Shown piece after piece: positions 9,458-18,975 of a stretch of DNA of 64,000 nucleotides (position 1 is its first letter; each line of letters begins with the position of its first letter). Made by a program: the position numbers and the translations under genes. The stretch is from Thalassospira sp. MCCC 1A03138 (GTDB taxonomy: Bacteria; Pseudomonadota; Alphaproteobacteria; Rhodospirillales; Thalassospiraceae): positions 248,001 to 312,000 of the forward strand of contig NZ_JFJY01000004.1 in assembly GCF_002115785.1 (NCBI RefSeq). Reading direction: 5' to 3'. Below the pieces are notes generated by a model. The model was not told the origin of the DNA, searched no databases, and saw only the letters and a list, made by a program, of their open reading frames with translations.

Positions 9458-10231
9458 ATGAGCATCTGGGGTAAAATCATTGGCGGTACTGCGGGCTTTG
9501 CCCTTGGCGGGCCGCTTGGCGCCATTCTGGGGGCGGCGGCCGGTCATGTCGTCGACCGGATCAAGCACAATATCCGAACCGCCCGCATTGGCGGCTATAC
9601 CGGCAGTACACAGGGCAGCTTCCCCGGCGGGCAGGATGCGCGCCAGGTCGCCTTTGCCACCGCCGTTGTCGTGCTGTCGGCCAAGATGGCCAAGGTCGAT
9701 GGCGTGGTGTCGCGTGATGAAATCAACGCCTTCAAGCGCGTGTTTCACATTCCGCCGGGCGAGGAAAAGAATGTCGGCCGCCTGTTTGACATGGCGCGCA
9801 AGTCATCGGACGGTTTTGAACCCTATGCCCAGCAGATCGCCCTTCTGTTCCGCGGCGAACGTGCGCTGCTCGAAGGCATTCTCGAAGCGCTCTATCAGAT
9901 CGCGATGGCCGATGGTGCCCTGCATCCGGCCGAAGAACAGTTCCTGCACAAGGTCGCAACCATCTTTGGTTTTGCCGATGTTGATTTTGATCGCGTGCAT
10001 CACGCCTATACCCGCCCCGGCGGCCCCGATCCCTATGAACAACTTGGCCTTGGCCGCGATGCCAGCGACGATGACCTCAAGGCCGCCCATCGCAAGCTGT
10101 CGCGCGAAAACCATCCCGATACCCTGATCGCCAAGGGCATGCCACCCGAATTCATCGAACAGGCAAACGACAAGATGGCCCGCATCAATGCCGCATGGGA
10201 TCAGATCCGCAAGGAACGCGGCATTCGCTAG
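9458..10231 (+). CDS. djlA: DjlA-like co-chaperone (TerB-like plus DnaJ domain)
   Basis: The ATG at 9458 gives 257 residues beginning MSIWGKIIGGTAGFALGGPL, the standard glycine-rich DjlA opening that includes a membrane-associating helix. Residues about 60-160 form a TerB-like helical domain (FATAVVVLSAKMAKVDGVVS with acidic D-x-x-x-E helices). The C-terminal 65 residues are a J domain with the HPD motif (LSRENHPDTL), which stimulates the ATPase of DnaK. Earlier in-frame TTG codons would add residues with no family match. The protein acts at the inner membrane in protein folding or stress signalling. It precedes the uup-like gene on the same strand. Confidence 0.88.
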   Translation: MSIWGKIIGGTAGFALGGPLGAILGAAAGHVVDRIKHNIRTARIGGYTGSTQGSFPGGQDARQVAFATAVVVLSAKMAKVDGVVSRDEINAFKRVFHIPPGEEKNVGRLFDMARKSSDGFEPYAQQIALLFRGERALLEGILEALYQIAMADGALHPAEEQFLHKVATIFGFADVDFDRVHHAYTRPGGPDPYEQLGLGRDASDDDLKAAHRKLSRENHPDTLIAKGMPPEFIEQANDKMARINAAWDQIRKERGIR

Positions 10232-10338
10232 TTTGCCACGCACGTCTGCCCTGCATGCAATGATTTCCCTTGCAAGATGCCGCGATTTGCGGTTTGCAGG
10301 GGGCACATTTTTGTGACCTCAAGCTTATCGGTTTTTCC

Positions 10339-12171
10339 ATGGCGCCACCGCTGATCAATATTAACGATATCCGTCTGACCTTTGGCGGCAACGATCTGTT
10401 TTCCGATGTATCCTTTGCCATCGGCGATCGGGATCGCCTGTGCCTTGTCGGGCGCAATGGCGGCGGGAAATCGACCCTGCTTAAAATCATCGCTGGCGAA
10501 ATCGAAGCCGATGGCGGCGAACGGTTCGTTCAGCCGGGCTGCAAGATCGCCTATCTTAATCAGGAACCGAAATTCGACGGCTTTGCGACGGTCGAGGAAT
10601 ATGTTCTGTCCGCACTCGACGAACATGAAATCGATTATGCCTATCGCGTCTATATGCTGCTGGACTCGGTCAATATCGATCCGCAGGCCGACCCGACCAA
10701 ACTCTCGGGCGGCGAAGGCCGCCGGGCGGCAATTGCCCGCGCCCTGATCGCCGATCCGCAGGTCCTTCTGCTGGACGAGCCGACCAACCATCTTGACCTG
10801 CCGACCATCGAATGGCTTGAGGGCGAGATCAAAAACTTCCGCGGTGCGGTTGTGGTCATCTCGCACGACCGTGCCTTCCTGAATGCGATTTCAACCGGCA
10901 TCCTGTGGATTGATCGCGGCGTCATGCACCGCACCGATCAGAACTTCTCGAAATTCGAAGAATGGTCCGAGGAAATCTTCCGCAAGGAAGCCGAAGAACG
11001 CGCCAAGCTCGACAAACTGATCGCCCAGGAAACCGTCTGGTCCGTACAGGGCATTTCGGCCCGCCGCAAACGCAACCAAGGCCGCCTGCGCCGCCTGTGG
11101 GACATGCGCGAAACCAGATCGCAGCAGATCGAACGCATCGGCAATGTATCGCTTGCCGCCGATGCCGGCAGCACCTCGGGCAAGGTCGTGATCGAGGCCA
11201 CCGACATCGCCAAATCCTTTGGCGACCGCACGATCCTGACCGGTTTCTCGACCCGTATCCTGCGCGGCGACAAGGTCGGCATTATCGGCCCGAACGGGGC
11301 TGGCAAAACCACCCTTCTTAAAATGCTGACCGGGCAACTTGAACCCGATAGCGGCACGATCAAGATCGGCACCAACCTCAATGCCAGCTATTTCGATCAG
11401 AAACGCGCCGCCCTTGATGACACCATGACCCTTTGGGATACGCTGTGCGATATCGGCGGCGATCAGGTCATGGTGCGCGGCAATCCCCGCCATGTCGTAA
11501 GCTACCTGCGCGATTTCCTGTTTGATGAAAAACAGGCGCGCAGCCCCGTTGGCGCCCTGTCGGGTGGGGAGCGCAACCGGCTTTTGCTGGCCAAACAACT
11601 TGCCAAGCCGACCAACCTTCTGATCATGGACGAACCGACCAACGATCTTGATATGGATACGCTTGATCTGTTGCAGGAAATGCTCGCCGATTACGAAGGC
11701 ACCCTGCTTCTCGTCAGCCACGACCGTGATTTCCTGGATCGCGTCGTGACATCATCCATCGTGATGGAAGGCAACGGCATCGCCACCGAATATCCCGGCG
11801 GCTATTCCGATTATGTCGCGCAACGCAAACTGTCCGCCGCCCCCGCCGTGGCCGAGGAAAAGCTTGGCAGCACATCGGGCAAAGGCGGCAAAAAATCCGT
11901 CTCGTCACAGGCAGCAAAGCCCAAACCAACCGGCAAGATGAGCTACAAGGACCAGCGCGAATACGACAATCTGCCCGGCCAGATCGCCAAGCTCGAGGCC
12001 GAGATTGCGGAAATCGAAGCCGCCCTGTCCGATGGCAGCCTGTTCACCAAGGACCCGGATGCCTTCCAGAAAAAGGTCGACCGCATGGCAGCGGCCCGCG
12101 CCGAACTCGAAGCGGGCGAAGAACGCTGGCTCGAACTCGAAATGCTCCGCGAGGAACTCGGGCTGTCATAA
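10339..12171 (+). CDS. uup: ABC-F family ATPase, Uup-like
   Basis: From the ATG at 10339 the product has 610 residues. It has two ABC domains in one chain and no membrane segments, as in ABC-F proteins. Walker A motifs are GRNGGGKST and GPNGAGKTT. Signatures are LSGGEGRRAA and LSGGERNRLL. Walker B motifs are LLLDEPTNHLD and LIMDEPTNDLD. The last 100 residues form the charged coiled-coil tail (KMSYKDQREYDNLPGQIAKL) that marks Uup. These proteins act on ribosomes or DNA branch structures rather than in transport. A frame open further upstream (TTG at 10270) adds residues unlike the family. No strong ribosome site was seen before 10339. Confidence 0.92.
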   Translation: MAPPLININDIRLTFGGNDLFSDVSFAIGDRDRLCLVGRNGGGKSTLLKIIAGEIEADGGERFVQPGCKIAYLNQEPKFDGFATVEEYVLSALDEHEIDYAYRVYMLLDSVNIDPQADPTKLSGGEGRRAAIARALIADPQVLLLDEPTNHLDLPTIEWLEGEIKNFRGAVVVISHDRAFLNAISTGILWIDRGVMHRTDQNFSKFEEWSEEIFRKEAEERAKLDKLIAQETVWSVQGISARRKRNQGRLRRLWDMRETRSQQIERIGNVSLAADAGSTSGKVVIEATDIAKSFGDRTILTGFSTRILRGDKVGIIGPNGAGKTTLLKMLTGQLEPDSGTIKIGTNLNASYFDQKRAALDDTMTLWDTLCDIGGDQVMVRGNPRHVVSYLRDFLFDEKQARSPVGALSGGERNRLLLAKQLAKPTNLLIMDEPTNDLDMDTLDLLQEMLADYEGTLLLVSHDRDFLDRVVTSSIVMEGNGIATEYPGGYSDYVAQRKLSAAPAVAEEKLGSTSGKGGKKSVSSQAAKPKPTGKMSYKDQREYDNLPGQIAKLEAEIAEIEAALSDGSLFTKDPDAFQKKVDRMAAARAELEAGEERWLELEMLREELGLS

Positions 12172-12337
12172 CACTTCACAGCCAATGCTTTACGGCACTA
12201 TTCGGATCGGTCACAATTTACCCGACAACTGAAAACAATTCACTTGTCGGGTACCTCTTTCCATCCGATGAAGGGGCATACCGATAACCCTGCAAACGCG
12301 CCACCAGCGCCGATGCGCTTTGCCGAAAGCCCCTGCC

Positions 12338-13210
12338 ATGCCCCTCAAAGCCGTTCTGATGGCCCTGTCCGTTGCCGTGATCTGGGGCGTCAATATGCTG
12401 ACCGTCAAAGGTGCGGTCGCTGAAATACCGCCCCTGATGCTGACCGCGATCCGTTTTGGTTCGGTTGCCATTCTGCTTTTGCCCTTCACCAAAATGCCCA
12501 CTGGCCGCTTTGGCCGTCTCGCCATTCTGTCCATCGTCTTTGGCACCGGTCATTTCGGGGTGCTGTTCTTTGCGCTTTCGATCCTTGATGCCGGGCCGGT
12601 CGCGATTATCGTTCTGCTGGGCGTGCCGTTCTCTTCCATGCTGGCGACCTATTTCTTCAATGACCGGCTGGGCTGGAAACGGCTTTCGGGCATGACGCTG
12701 GCCTTTGTCGGGGTCATGATCATGTTCTGGGACCCGACCATGACCGATCTGCAATTGCCCCTGTTGCTGGTGGTGTTTGCCGCCTTCATGTGGGCGGTTG
12801 CCAATGTCATGATCAAAAAACTCGGCAATATCGATACTTTCCAGCTTAATGGCTGGATGGCTTTGATGGCGGCCCCGCAACTGCTGATCCTGTCGCTGTT
12901 CCTCGAACCGGCTGCGGTTGATGCCGTGTTCAATGCAAGCTGGGTCGCATGGGCCAACACGAGTTTCACCGTAGTGATGTCGTCCATCGTTGCCTATGGC
13001 TTCTGGTATCATTTGCTGAAAACGCAGGATGTGAATGTGGTGGTGCCGTGGTCGTTGCTGGCCCCGGTGATCAGTGTTGCCGGATCATTTATTGTCTTTA
13101 ACGAACCGATCAGCACCCTTAAAATCATCGGCGGCCTGACGGTTCTGGCCGGTGTTGGCGTGATCATGCTGCGCAAACCGCCGCAGCAACAGGAACAGGG
13201 AATGGACTAG
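12338..13210 (+). CDS. EamA/DMT superfamily exporter
   Basis: The ATG at 12338 gives 290 residues with ten predicted membrane helices in two EamA repeats. The first repeat begins LKAVLMALSVAVIWGVNMLT, close to the E. coli EamA (O-acetylserine/cysteine exporter) N-terminus. The PPLMLTAIRFG stretch is also typical. Members export amino acids or other metabolites from the cytoplasm. The substrate cannot be read here. The amidase gene begins 6 bases after the stop, so the two are probably co-transcribed. Confidence 0.85.
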   Translation: MPLKAVLMALSVAVIWGVNMLTVKGAVAEIPPLMLTAIRFGSVAILLLPFTKMPTGRFGRLAILSIVFGTGHFGVLFFALSILDAGPVAIIVLLGVPFSSMLATYFFNDRLGWKRLSGMTLAFVGVMIMFWDPTMTDLQLPLLLVVFAAFMWAVANVMIKKLGNIDTFQLNGWMALMAAPQLLILSLFLEPAAVDAVFNASWVAWANTSFTVVMSSIVAYGFWYHLLKTQDVNVVVPWSLLAPVISVAGSFIVFNEPISTLKIIGGLTVLAGVGVIMLRKPPQQQEQGMD

Positions 13211-13216
13211 GCCGCA

Positions 13217-13954
13217 ATGCCCACAATGTCTGCCGGAAATGACGACCTGAAGAACCGCATCATCGCCCGCCCCTCGCCCAATTGCGGCGACAGGCCCGGT
13301 GATGCGAAGGGGGACCGCAAGGTCGATATCCTCGTCCTGCATTATACCGGCATGCAAAGCGGTGCGGCCGCGCTGGATCGTCTGTGCGATCCGGCGGCCT
13401 CGGTTTCCAGCCATTATCTGGTCGAGGAAGACGGCACCATTTTCCAATTGGTGGACGAGGATAAACGCGCCTGGCACGCCGGGCGCGGTCAGTGGCAGGA
13501 ATGCCTTGATGTGAATTCCAATTCCATCGGCATTGAAATCGTCAATCCCGGCCATGAATTTGGGTATCGTCCCTTTCCCGATATCCAGGTCGACGCCGTC
13601 ATCGCGCTGTGTCGCGATATTCTGAGCCGTCACGATATACGACCTGACCGAATCATTGCCCACTCCGACATGGCCCCGGACCGCAAGGAAGACCCGGGCG
13701 AGCTTTTCCCTTGGGATCGGCTTGCCGCCAACGGCATCGGATTATGGCCAACGGCGGATAAAACGAACGGCGATGACGCCTGCACCGAAACCGAATTCGA
13801 TGCGATGCTGGGTCGGTTGGGATACGGTCCAAACGATGCGCTTAAACGCCGCATCGCCTTTCAGCGTCACTGGCGACCTGCCGATATTTCGGGAAAAATG
13901 GATGCGGAATGTATCGGGATTTTGCGCGCCCTGCTTGATCAGGCCGGGCGATAG
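13217..13954 (+). CDS. N-acetylmuramoyl-L-alanine amidase, Amidase_2 (AmpD/AmiD) type
   Basis: The 245-residue protein has a type-2 amidase domain over residues about 35-175. It starts VDILVLHYTGM, where the His is the first zinc ligand. It continues with SSHYLVEEDGTIFQLV, the catalytic GIEIVN glutamate segment, and IIAHSDMAPDRKEDPG with the second ligand set. No signal peptide is visible, so cytoplasmic muropeptide recycling (AmpD role) is more likely than periplasmic action. The C-terminal part (residues about 190-240) resembles a small peptidoglycan-binding-like helical tail. Its position before rnpB and the dcw cluster is one I recall from other alphaproteobacteria. Confidence 0.9.
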   Translation: MPTMSAGNDDLKNRIIARPSPNCGDRPGDAKGDRKVDILVLHYTGMQSGAAALDRLCDPAASVSSHYLVEEDGTIFQLVDEDKRAWHAGRGQWQECLDVNSNSIGIEIVNPGHEFGYRPFPDIQVDAVIALCRDILSRHDIRPDRIIAHSDMAPDRKEDPGELFPWDRLAANGIGLWPTADKTNGDDACTETEFDAMLGRLGYGPNDALKRRIAFQRHWRPADISGKMDAECIGILRALLDQAGR

Positions 13955-13962
13955 GGGAAAGC

Positions 13963-14775
13963 CTACTGGGCGATCAACCCGCCCGGATTGGCAATCGGCA
14001 CGTCCGACAATCCGACATAGCGGGCAAAGCCGACCCGGCTGAAGCCAAGATGCCGGTGATAGATACCATCCACCCCCCCGGTAAGAAGCCCGCGCGCCAT
14101 TTCACGGTCAAAATCGTTCAGCACTGGCGCCAGATCGGACCGCAGGCTCAAATACCGCTCCTCAACCTCGACCGCAGGCAAAAGCACCTTGAACCCCATC
14201 AGGCTTTTCTGACCCCCGCCAGCAAAACGCAGAAAGGCCAGATCGCTAAACAGCACATCGACATAGTGCCGTTTAAGCATCTCGAACCCCTTGGCATATT
14301 CGGCAACTTCCACCGGATGCATGGTTTCGTTGGCAATGATTTCCGCCGGATAGGACTGCCCGATCACTTTAAGCCAGTTGGTGTTATCAAGGCTGCGCAC
14401 GCCCTGATAGGTCCCAAGGCAAAAGCCCGAATTGACCACCGCCACCGTCACCTTGCTCACGAGGGACTGGGACGATATCACAAGCCCGGTTTCATCGGCC
14501 TTGGCAAGATCATCGAGCAGCATGCCATCCACCGCCCCATAGCGCAGCGAGAAACGGCACCGCGCCATCGGCATCGCGACAAAACTGACGGAATGCCCGG
14601 CATTTTCAAGGAATTTGGTCGCCATATCCACCGCAAGCCCGCGGGCAACACCCTGATCGTCATAGGCATAAGGCGGCCAGTCGTCATAGCACAGACGCAC
14701 GTCTTTCGCCTGCGCCCCAAAAGACACAGCACAAAAGATCAATATTGCGCCTGAAATCCAAAGCGCCGCACGCAT
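13963..14775 (-). CDS. periplasmic solute-binding protein, family 3-like
   Basis: The ATG at 14775, with AAGGA seven bases upstream, gives 270 residues. An N-terminal signal peptide, MRAALWISGAILIFCAVSFG ending AQA, leads to KDVRLCYDDWPPYAYDDQGV, typical of family-3 extracellular solute receptors (amino acid type). The gene stands alone without permease genes. Such orphan family-3 proteins in gammaproteobacteria and alphaproteobacteria often serve as sensors or auxiliary receptors. It converges on the amidase gene with 8 bases between stops. Ligand is unknown. Confidence 0.8.
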   Translation of the reverse strand: MRAALWISGAILIFCAVSFGAQAKDVRLCYDDWPPYAYDDQGVARGLAVDMATKFLENAGHSVSFVAMPMARCRFSLRYGAVDGMLLDDLAKADETGLVISSQSLVSKVTVAVVNSGFCLGTYQGVRSLDNTNWLKVIGQSYPAEIIANETMHPVEVAEYAKGFEMLKRHYVDVLFSDLAFLRFAGGGQKSLMGFKVLLPAVEVEERYLSLRSDLAPVLNDFDREMARGLLTGGVDGIYHRHLGFSRVGFARYVGLSDVPIANPGGLIAQ

Positions 14776-14938
14776 GGCCAATCCTTCAAATGAAAATCCG
14801 GCATCATCAATATGAGCCCGGAAACACGAAATACCCCCTTTAGAGGGATATGGCAAACCCGCAGATTTCCGGGCTTCTATGCGTTTTTGGCATGGTTAAA
14901 ATAACGATCGTATAAGTCCCTGTAGCCACTGCTTTTTC

Positions 14939-14967
14939 TTGACGACGCGACCAATGTCACCTACATC
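14939..14967 (+). promoter_or_regulatory. sigma-70-type promoter of rnpB
   Basis: TTGACG at 14939-14944 and TACATC at 14962-14967 are 17 bases apart. They place the transcription start 7 bases downstream at about 14974, exactly where the RNase P RNA helix P1 begins. A second possible promoter (TTGGCA, then GTATAA) lies near 14886-14915. Confidence 0.6.
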
Positions 14968-14973
14968 ACGCCC

Positions 14974-15370
<397 letters not shown>

Positions 15371-15396
15371 TTCTTTTTCTGATGCCGATAACAGAT

Positions 15397-15417
15397 CGGC
15401 GGGGACCTGCCCCGCCG
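15397..15417. terminator. GC-rich hairpin between rnpB and the PPOX gene
   Basis: CGGCGGGG / CCCCGCCG form an 8-base stem with a 5-base loop between the 3-prime end of rnpB and the convergent flavoprotein gene. No T-tract follows on either strand. A T-rich stretch (TTATTTCTTTTTC) does follow the P1 helix of rnpB. Its role as terminator is an inference. Confidence 0.45.
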
Positions 15418-15451
15418 TGAAATGCCCGATCCGGGCTATGCGCGATCCGCC

Positions 15452-16072
15452 TTATCCGCGTTCGGCGATGGATTGCGCGAAATGTTTGTCGGCTTCTTCC
15501 TGGGTGCCGACGTCGAAATTCGCTGCCGTCTGATCCTTGATGATCTTGCCAAGGGTCGGCATCACCTTGCGATCAACCTGGCTCTCGATGCTCCAAAGCT
15601 TGGAACGCATCAGCGATTTCGCACAATGCAGGAACGCTTCCGCGACCCGGATTTTGATCACCGTGATCGGCGGTTTTGGCGTATCGGCAAAATGCGCCAG
15701 CAATGCCGGATCATTATGGATTTCCGCCGTGCCATTCACACGCAGCGTATCGTTGAAACCGGGCACGAAAAACAGCATCCCGACATTCGGGTTTTCAATG
15801 ATGTTCGATAACGTATCAACGCGATTGTTGCCCGGACGATCCGGCATTAGAAGCGTGTTGTCATCCAGAACCTTGATAAAGCCCGGCCCGTCGCCGCGCG
15901 GGCTGACATCGGCATTGCCCTTGGCATCAGCCGATGAAATCACCGCAAAGGGTGCCAGTTCGATAAAATGCCGGCAATGCGGATCAAGTTTCGTCAATGC
16001 CTTGGCAACCGCCAATTCCATCGGCATTCCGTAAATCTCGCGCAGTTTCTCGGCAGTATCGATCTTGGTCAT
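15452..16072 (-). CDS. pyridoxamine 5'-phosphate oxidase-family (PPOX) FMN flavoprotein
   Basis: The 206-residue protein has the split-barrel FMN fold: AVISSADAKGNADVSPRGDG, then LLMPDRPGNNRVDTLSNI, then VGMLFFVPGFNDTLRVNGTA. These are the strands and the RXD loop typical of the MSMEG_1061-like PPOX group. Such proteins bind FMN or F420 and reduce or oxidise small molecules; true PNPOx activity is unlikely because the pyridoxal-specific C-terminus is missing. The gene is followed upstream by the isochorismatase-like gene on the same strand, 70 bases away, so the two may be co-expressed. Confidence 0.85.
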   Translation of the reverse strand: MTKIDTAEKLREIYGMPMELAVAKALTKLDPHCRHFIELAPFAVISSADAKGNADVSPRGDGPGFIKVLDDNTLLMPDRPGNNRVDTLSNIIENPNVGMLFFVPGFNDTLRVNGTAEIHNDPALLAHFADTPKPPITVIKIRVAEAFLHCAKSLMRSKLWSIESQVDRKVMPTLGKIIKDQTAANFDVGTQEEADKHFAQSIAERG

Positions 16073-16142
16073 GGGGCAAACCTTTTCCGGGGACGATTAT
16101 GATGGTGACGGGCGCCAAAACTGCGACAAACCCAGATGCAAG

Positions 16143-16715
16143 TCAATCGCAATCCCCCCCGATCATCTGCTCCGTCGTGCAAACTTTGGCAAACTCGCCA
16201 TTCAAGCTCGCCAATGCCACATCATGCACAAGATCGGCCCCAAACACCCGCCCATCGGGCAATTTGCGCTCAAACGCAAAACAGGCATCACTGACAATCG
16301 TGACCTCAAAGCCAAGGTTCCCCGCCATCCGCGTCGTGGTATTCACGCAATGATCGGTCGAAATCCCGCAACAAACGATCCGGTTGATCCCGCGTGCCCG
16401 CAAATCGGCCTCAAGGCTCGTTCCGATAAACGCCGAATTGACCTGCTTGCCATAAACCGGCTCACCATCCTTCGGTGTGGCAAACTCAATAAATTCATGC
16501 CCCGGATGATCAGAATGCAGGCGCGATATCGGGGTTGTTGAATCATGGCGCACATGGATCACCGGTGCGCCCTTGGCCCGCCAATGCGCCAGAAGCCTTG
16601 CGCCATTGGCCTCCGCCCCCGGATTATTGCGCTGCCCCCAATAATCCAGATCGGCAAAACCCTGCTGCCAGTCAATCAGGATCAGGGCGGTATTTGCGGT
16701 TTTGGTTTCGGTCAT
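16143..16715 (-). CDS. isochorismatase-family cysteine hydrolase
   Basis: The ATG at 16715, with GGAGAG seven bases upstream, gives 190 residues. The family catalytic triad is visible: Asp in LILIDWQQGF, Lys in VYGKQVNSAFIGT, and Cys in CGISTDHCVNTTTRMAGNLGF. Such enzymes hydrolyse amides or imides such as nicotinamide, N-carbamoylsarcosine or isochorismate; the exact substrate is not shown. It is divergent from a GlxA-type regulator, a frequent pairing, so that regulator probably controls it. Confidence 0.9.
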   Translation of the reverse strand: MTETKTANTALILIDWQQGFADLDYWGQRNNPGAEANGARLLAHWRAKGAPVIHVRHDSTTPISRLHSDHPGHEFIEFATPKDGEPVYGKQVNSAFIGTSLEADLRARGINRIVCCGISTDHCVNTTTRMAGNLGFEVTIVSDACFAFERKLPDGRVFGADLVHDVALASLNGEFAKVCTTEQMIGGDCD

Positions 16716-16811
16716 TCTCAATCTCTCCGGCGCGTTTGAATGTTGGCCCTAGATTACCCGACCCCAAAATGGCATAAATGACAATAACCCCTCATTTCAG
16801 GACAATGCTGC

Positions 16812-17783
16812 GTGATACCCCGCCTCATCGTTTTCATCCTCACCCCACAAACCGTGATGCTCGATGTCACCGGCCCCTTACAGGCCTTTCACGAGGCCCG
16901 CGATCCGGCAACCGGCACCCCGCTTTATCGCACCATATTGGCCTCAAGCCACGGCGGCCCGATCATGACCGATACCGGCATCGCGCTTGATACCGTCGCC
17001 CTTGCCGATCTTGATCCGGGTGAAATCCACACTCTGATCGCCGCCGGGTCCGATGAAATGCTTGATGCGCTGGGCGATGCCAATCTGATCGGCTGGCTTG
17101 AAAAACACCGGGGTAAAATTACCCGCATCGGGTCGGTCTGTATCGGGGCGTTTATTCTGGGTGCCGCCGGAATGCTTGATGATCGCGCCTGTGTCACGCA
17201 CTGGCGCTGGTGTGATCGTCTGCAAGCCATGTTCCCACAAAGCCGTGTCGCCCCCGATCCGATCTTTGTTCGCGATGGACCGGTCTGGACATCGGCCGGG
17301 GTGACGACGGGGATTGATATGGCGGTCGCGATGATCGAACAGGATCATGGCCGGGACGTCGCCCTTGCCGTGGCGCGCAGCCTGATCGTCTTCATCCGCC
17401 GTCCCGGCGGCCAGTCACAATTCAGCCTGCCGCTCGAACATCAGGCCAATGACAGCACCGGGCGCTTTGATGATCTGCATGGCTGGATCACGCAAAACCT
17501 TCAAACCCGGCTTTCGGTCGAAGACCTCGCCAAACAGACGGGCATGAGCCCGCGCAACTTTTCGCGTACCTACAAATCCGCCACCGGCCTAAGCCCGGCG
17601 CGCGCAGTCGAACTGATGCGCCTCGAAGCCGCAAGAACCGCCCTTGAACAAACCGACAAACGCATAAGCCAGATCGCCATCACGTGCGGCTTTGGCGATG
17701 ACGAACGCATGCGCCGCTGCTTCGTCAAACATCTGGGCGTCGCGCCCAACGACTACCGCGAACGATTTAAAGCCACCACCTAA
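16812..17783 (+). CDS. GlxA-family AraC-type transcriptional regulator (DJ-1/PfpI plus AraC HTH)
   Basis: The 323-residue protein has an N-terminal DJ-1/PfpI-like domain (residues about 1-190) with SVCIGAFILGAAGMLD, where the Cys sits at the nucleophile-elbow position, and THWRWCDRL. The C-terminal AraC double helix-turn-helix follows (LSVEDLAKQTGMSPRNFSRT and ISQIAITCGFGDDERMRRCF). The start is a GTG at 16812. It probably senses a small metabolite and controls the divergent cysteine hydrolase gene. The stop codon overlaps the stop of the convergent corA gene by 2 bases. Confidence 0.88.
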   Translation: MIPRLIVFILTPQTVMLDVTGPLQAFHEARDPATGTPLYRTILASSHGGPIMTDTGIALDTVALADLDPGEIHTLIAAGSDEMLDALGDANLIGWLEKHRGKITRIGSVCIGAFILGAAGMLDDRACVTHWRWCDRLQAMFPQSRVAPDPIFVRDGPVWTSAGVTTGIDMAVAMIEQDHGRDVALAVARSLIVFIRRPGGQSQFSLPLEHQANDSTGRFDDLHGWITQNLQTRLSVEDLAKQTGMSPRNFSRTYKSATGLSPARAVELMRLEAARTALEQTDKRISQIAITCGFGDDERMRRCFVKHLGVAPNDYRERFKATT

Positions 17784-18823
17784 AGCCAGCCCTTCCGCTT
17801 GAAATACCAAAGCGGCAGAACAGCCGACAGCACCATCAAGCCAATCGCCAGCGGATAACCAAACTGCCAATCCAGTTCCGGCATGACTTTGAAGTTCATG
17901 CCATAAATGCTCGCGATCAGGGTCGGCGGCAGAAACGCCGCTGCTGCGACCGAGAAAATCTTGATGATATTGTTCTGTTCCAGATTGATCATGCCCAGCG
18001 TCGCATCAAGCAGGAACGTCACCTTGTTGGCGATGAAATTGGCATGCTCGGTGATCGACACGATATCGCGCGAAATGGTTTTAAGCCGCGTCTTGGCATC
18101 CTTTTTAAGCCGCGTCTGCGTCGACAGGAAAAGCCCCAGCCGATGCAGGTTCAGCAAGCTGTCCTTGGCCTTGCCCGAAAGGTTCCCGGCCCGCCCGATG
18201 CGACGCAGAACCGCCCGGTGATCCTGATCATGGGCCGGGTCATCGGGATTGGCGAAAACGATGTTTGACAACCCTTCAAGGTCGGCGGCCGCCTGTTCCA
18301 TGATATCGGCCAGCCGATCAACAATCTGTTCCAGCAACCCGAACAGAACCGCCTCGGCGCTGGATGCCAGCGACGGGCTGCGATTGACCCGCCGGATAAA
18401 GGTCTTGAACGGCACCGGGTCGGCATAGCGCAGCGTGATCAGGGTCTTTTTGACCAGGATAAAGGTGATGGCAGTCGTTTCCGGCTCGTCACTATTGGCC
18501 TTGTTAAGCACCGATACCGTCATGAAAAGCGCGCCATCTTCGTCATATAACCGCGATGAAAGCTCGATCTCCTGCATTTCCTCGCGCGTCGGGACCTCGA
18601 TGGAAAACCGTTTTTCAATCTCTTTGACCTCGTCAGACGACGGATTCAAAAGATCAATCCAGACCGGTGTGCGTTCCGCCTTTGGCGGTTTTACGACACT
18701 TTCCGCAGCACTGATTTCGCCATCAACAGCATCGCCGCTACTGACCAACGCAGCATCGTCCGCCGGTGCGGCGGTATCGTCCGACGGCGTCCGGGCCGGG
18801 GCAAAAAATTCGTTGCTGTCCAT
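17780..18823 (-). CDS. corA: magnesium/cobalt transporter, CorA family
   Basis: From the ATG at 18823 (GGAG seven bases upstream) the protein has 347 residues. A large cytoplasmic domain holds the acidic N-terminus and the long stalk helix. Two C-terminal membrane helices follow, with the ion-filter motif YGMNF between them and a positively charged end (FKRKGWL). It forms a pentameric Mg2+ channel in the inner membrane. The first 45 residues (SNEFFAPARTPSDDTAAPAD) are low-complexity and acidic, an extension not usual in CorA. The gene overlaps the glxA-like stop codon. Confidence 0.92.
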   Translation of the reverse strand: MDSNEFFAPARTPSDDTAAPADDAALVSSGDAVDGEISAAESVVKPPKAERTPVWIDLLNPSSDEVKEIEKRFSIEVPTREEMQEIELSSRLYDEDGALFMTVSVLNKANSDEPETTAITFILVKKTLITLRYADPVPFKTFIRRVNRSPSLASSAEAVLFGLLEQIVDRLADIMEQAAADLEGLSNIVFANPDDPAHDQDHRAVLRRIGRAGNLSGKAKDSLLNLHRLGLFLSTQTRLKKDAKTRLKTISRDIVSITEHANFIANKVTFLLDATLGMINLEQNNIIKIFSVAAAAFLPPTLIASIYGMNFKVMPELDWQFGYPLAIGLMVLSAVLPLWYFKRKGWL

Positions 18824-18975
18824 GGTCACTCTCCATCCGCGCCAGATTACCGGACATTGCCGGGTACCGGTCTATTTGGGGCTTGTGCGTTTCCTGTCAT
18901 AGGCCCGAAGGCCCCGTTCTGTCACGCGCCAAGCCATGACAAATCGGTTAAACACCGCCAAGGCGCATCATCGCG

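Noticed and set aside
14886-14915. Upstream promoter (TTGGCA with GTATAA) for rnpB
   Set aside because: Possible, but its start point would lie about 50 bases before the mature 5-prime end, while the promoter at 14939-14967 fits exactly. Mentioned only as an alternative.
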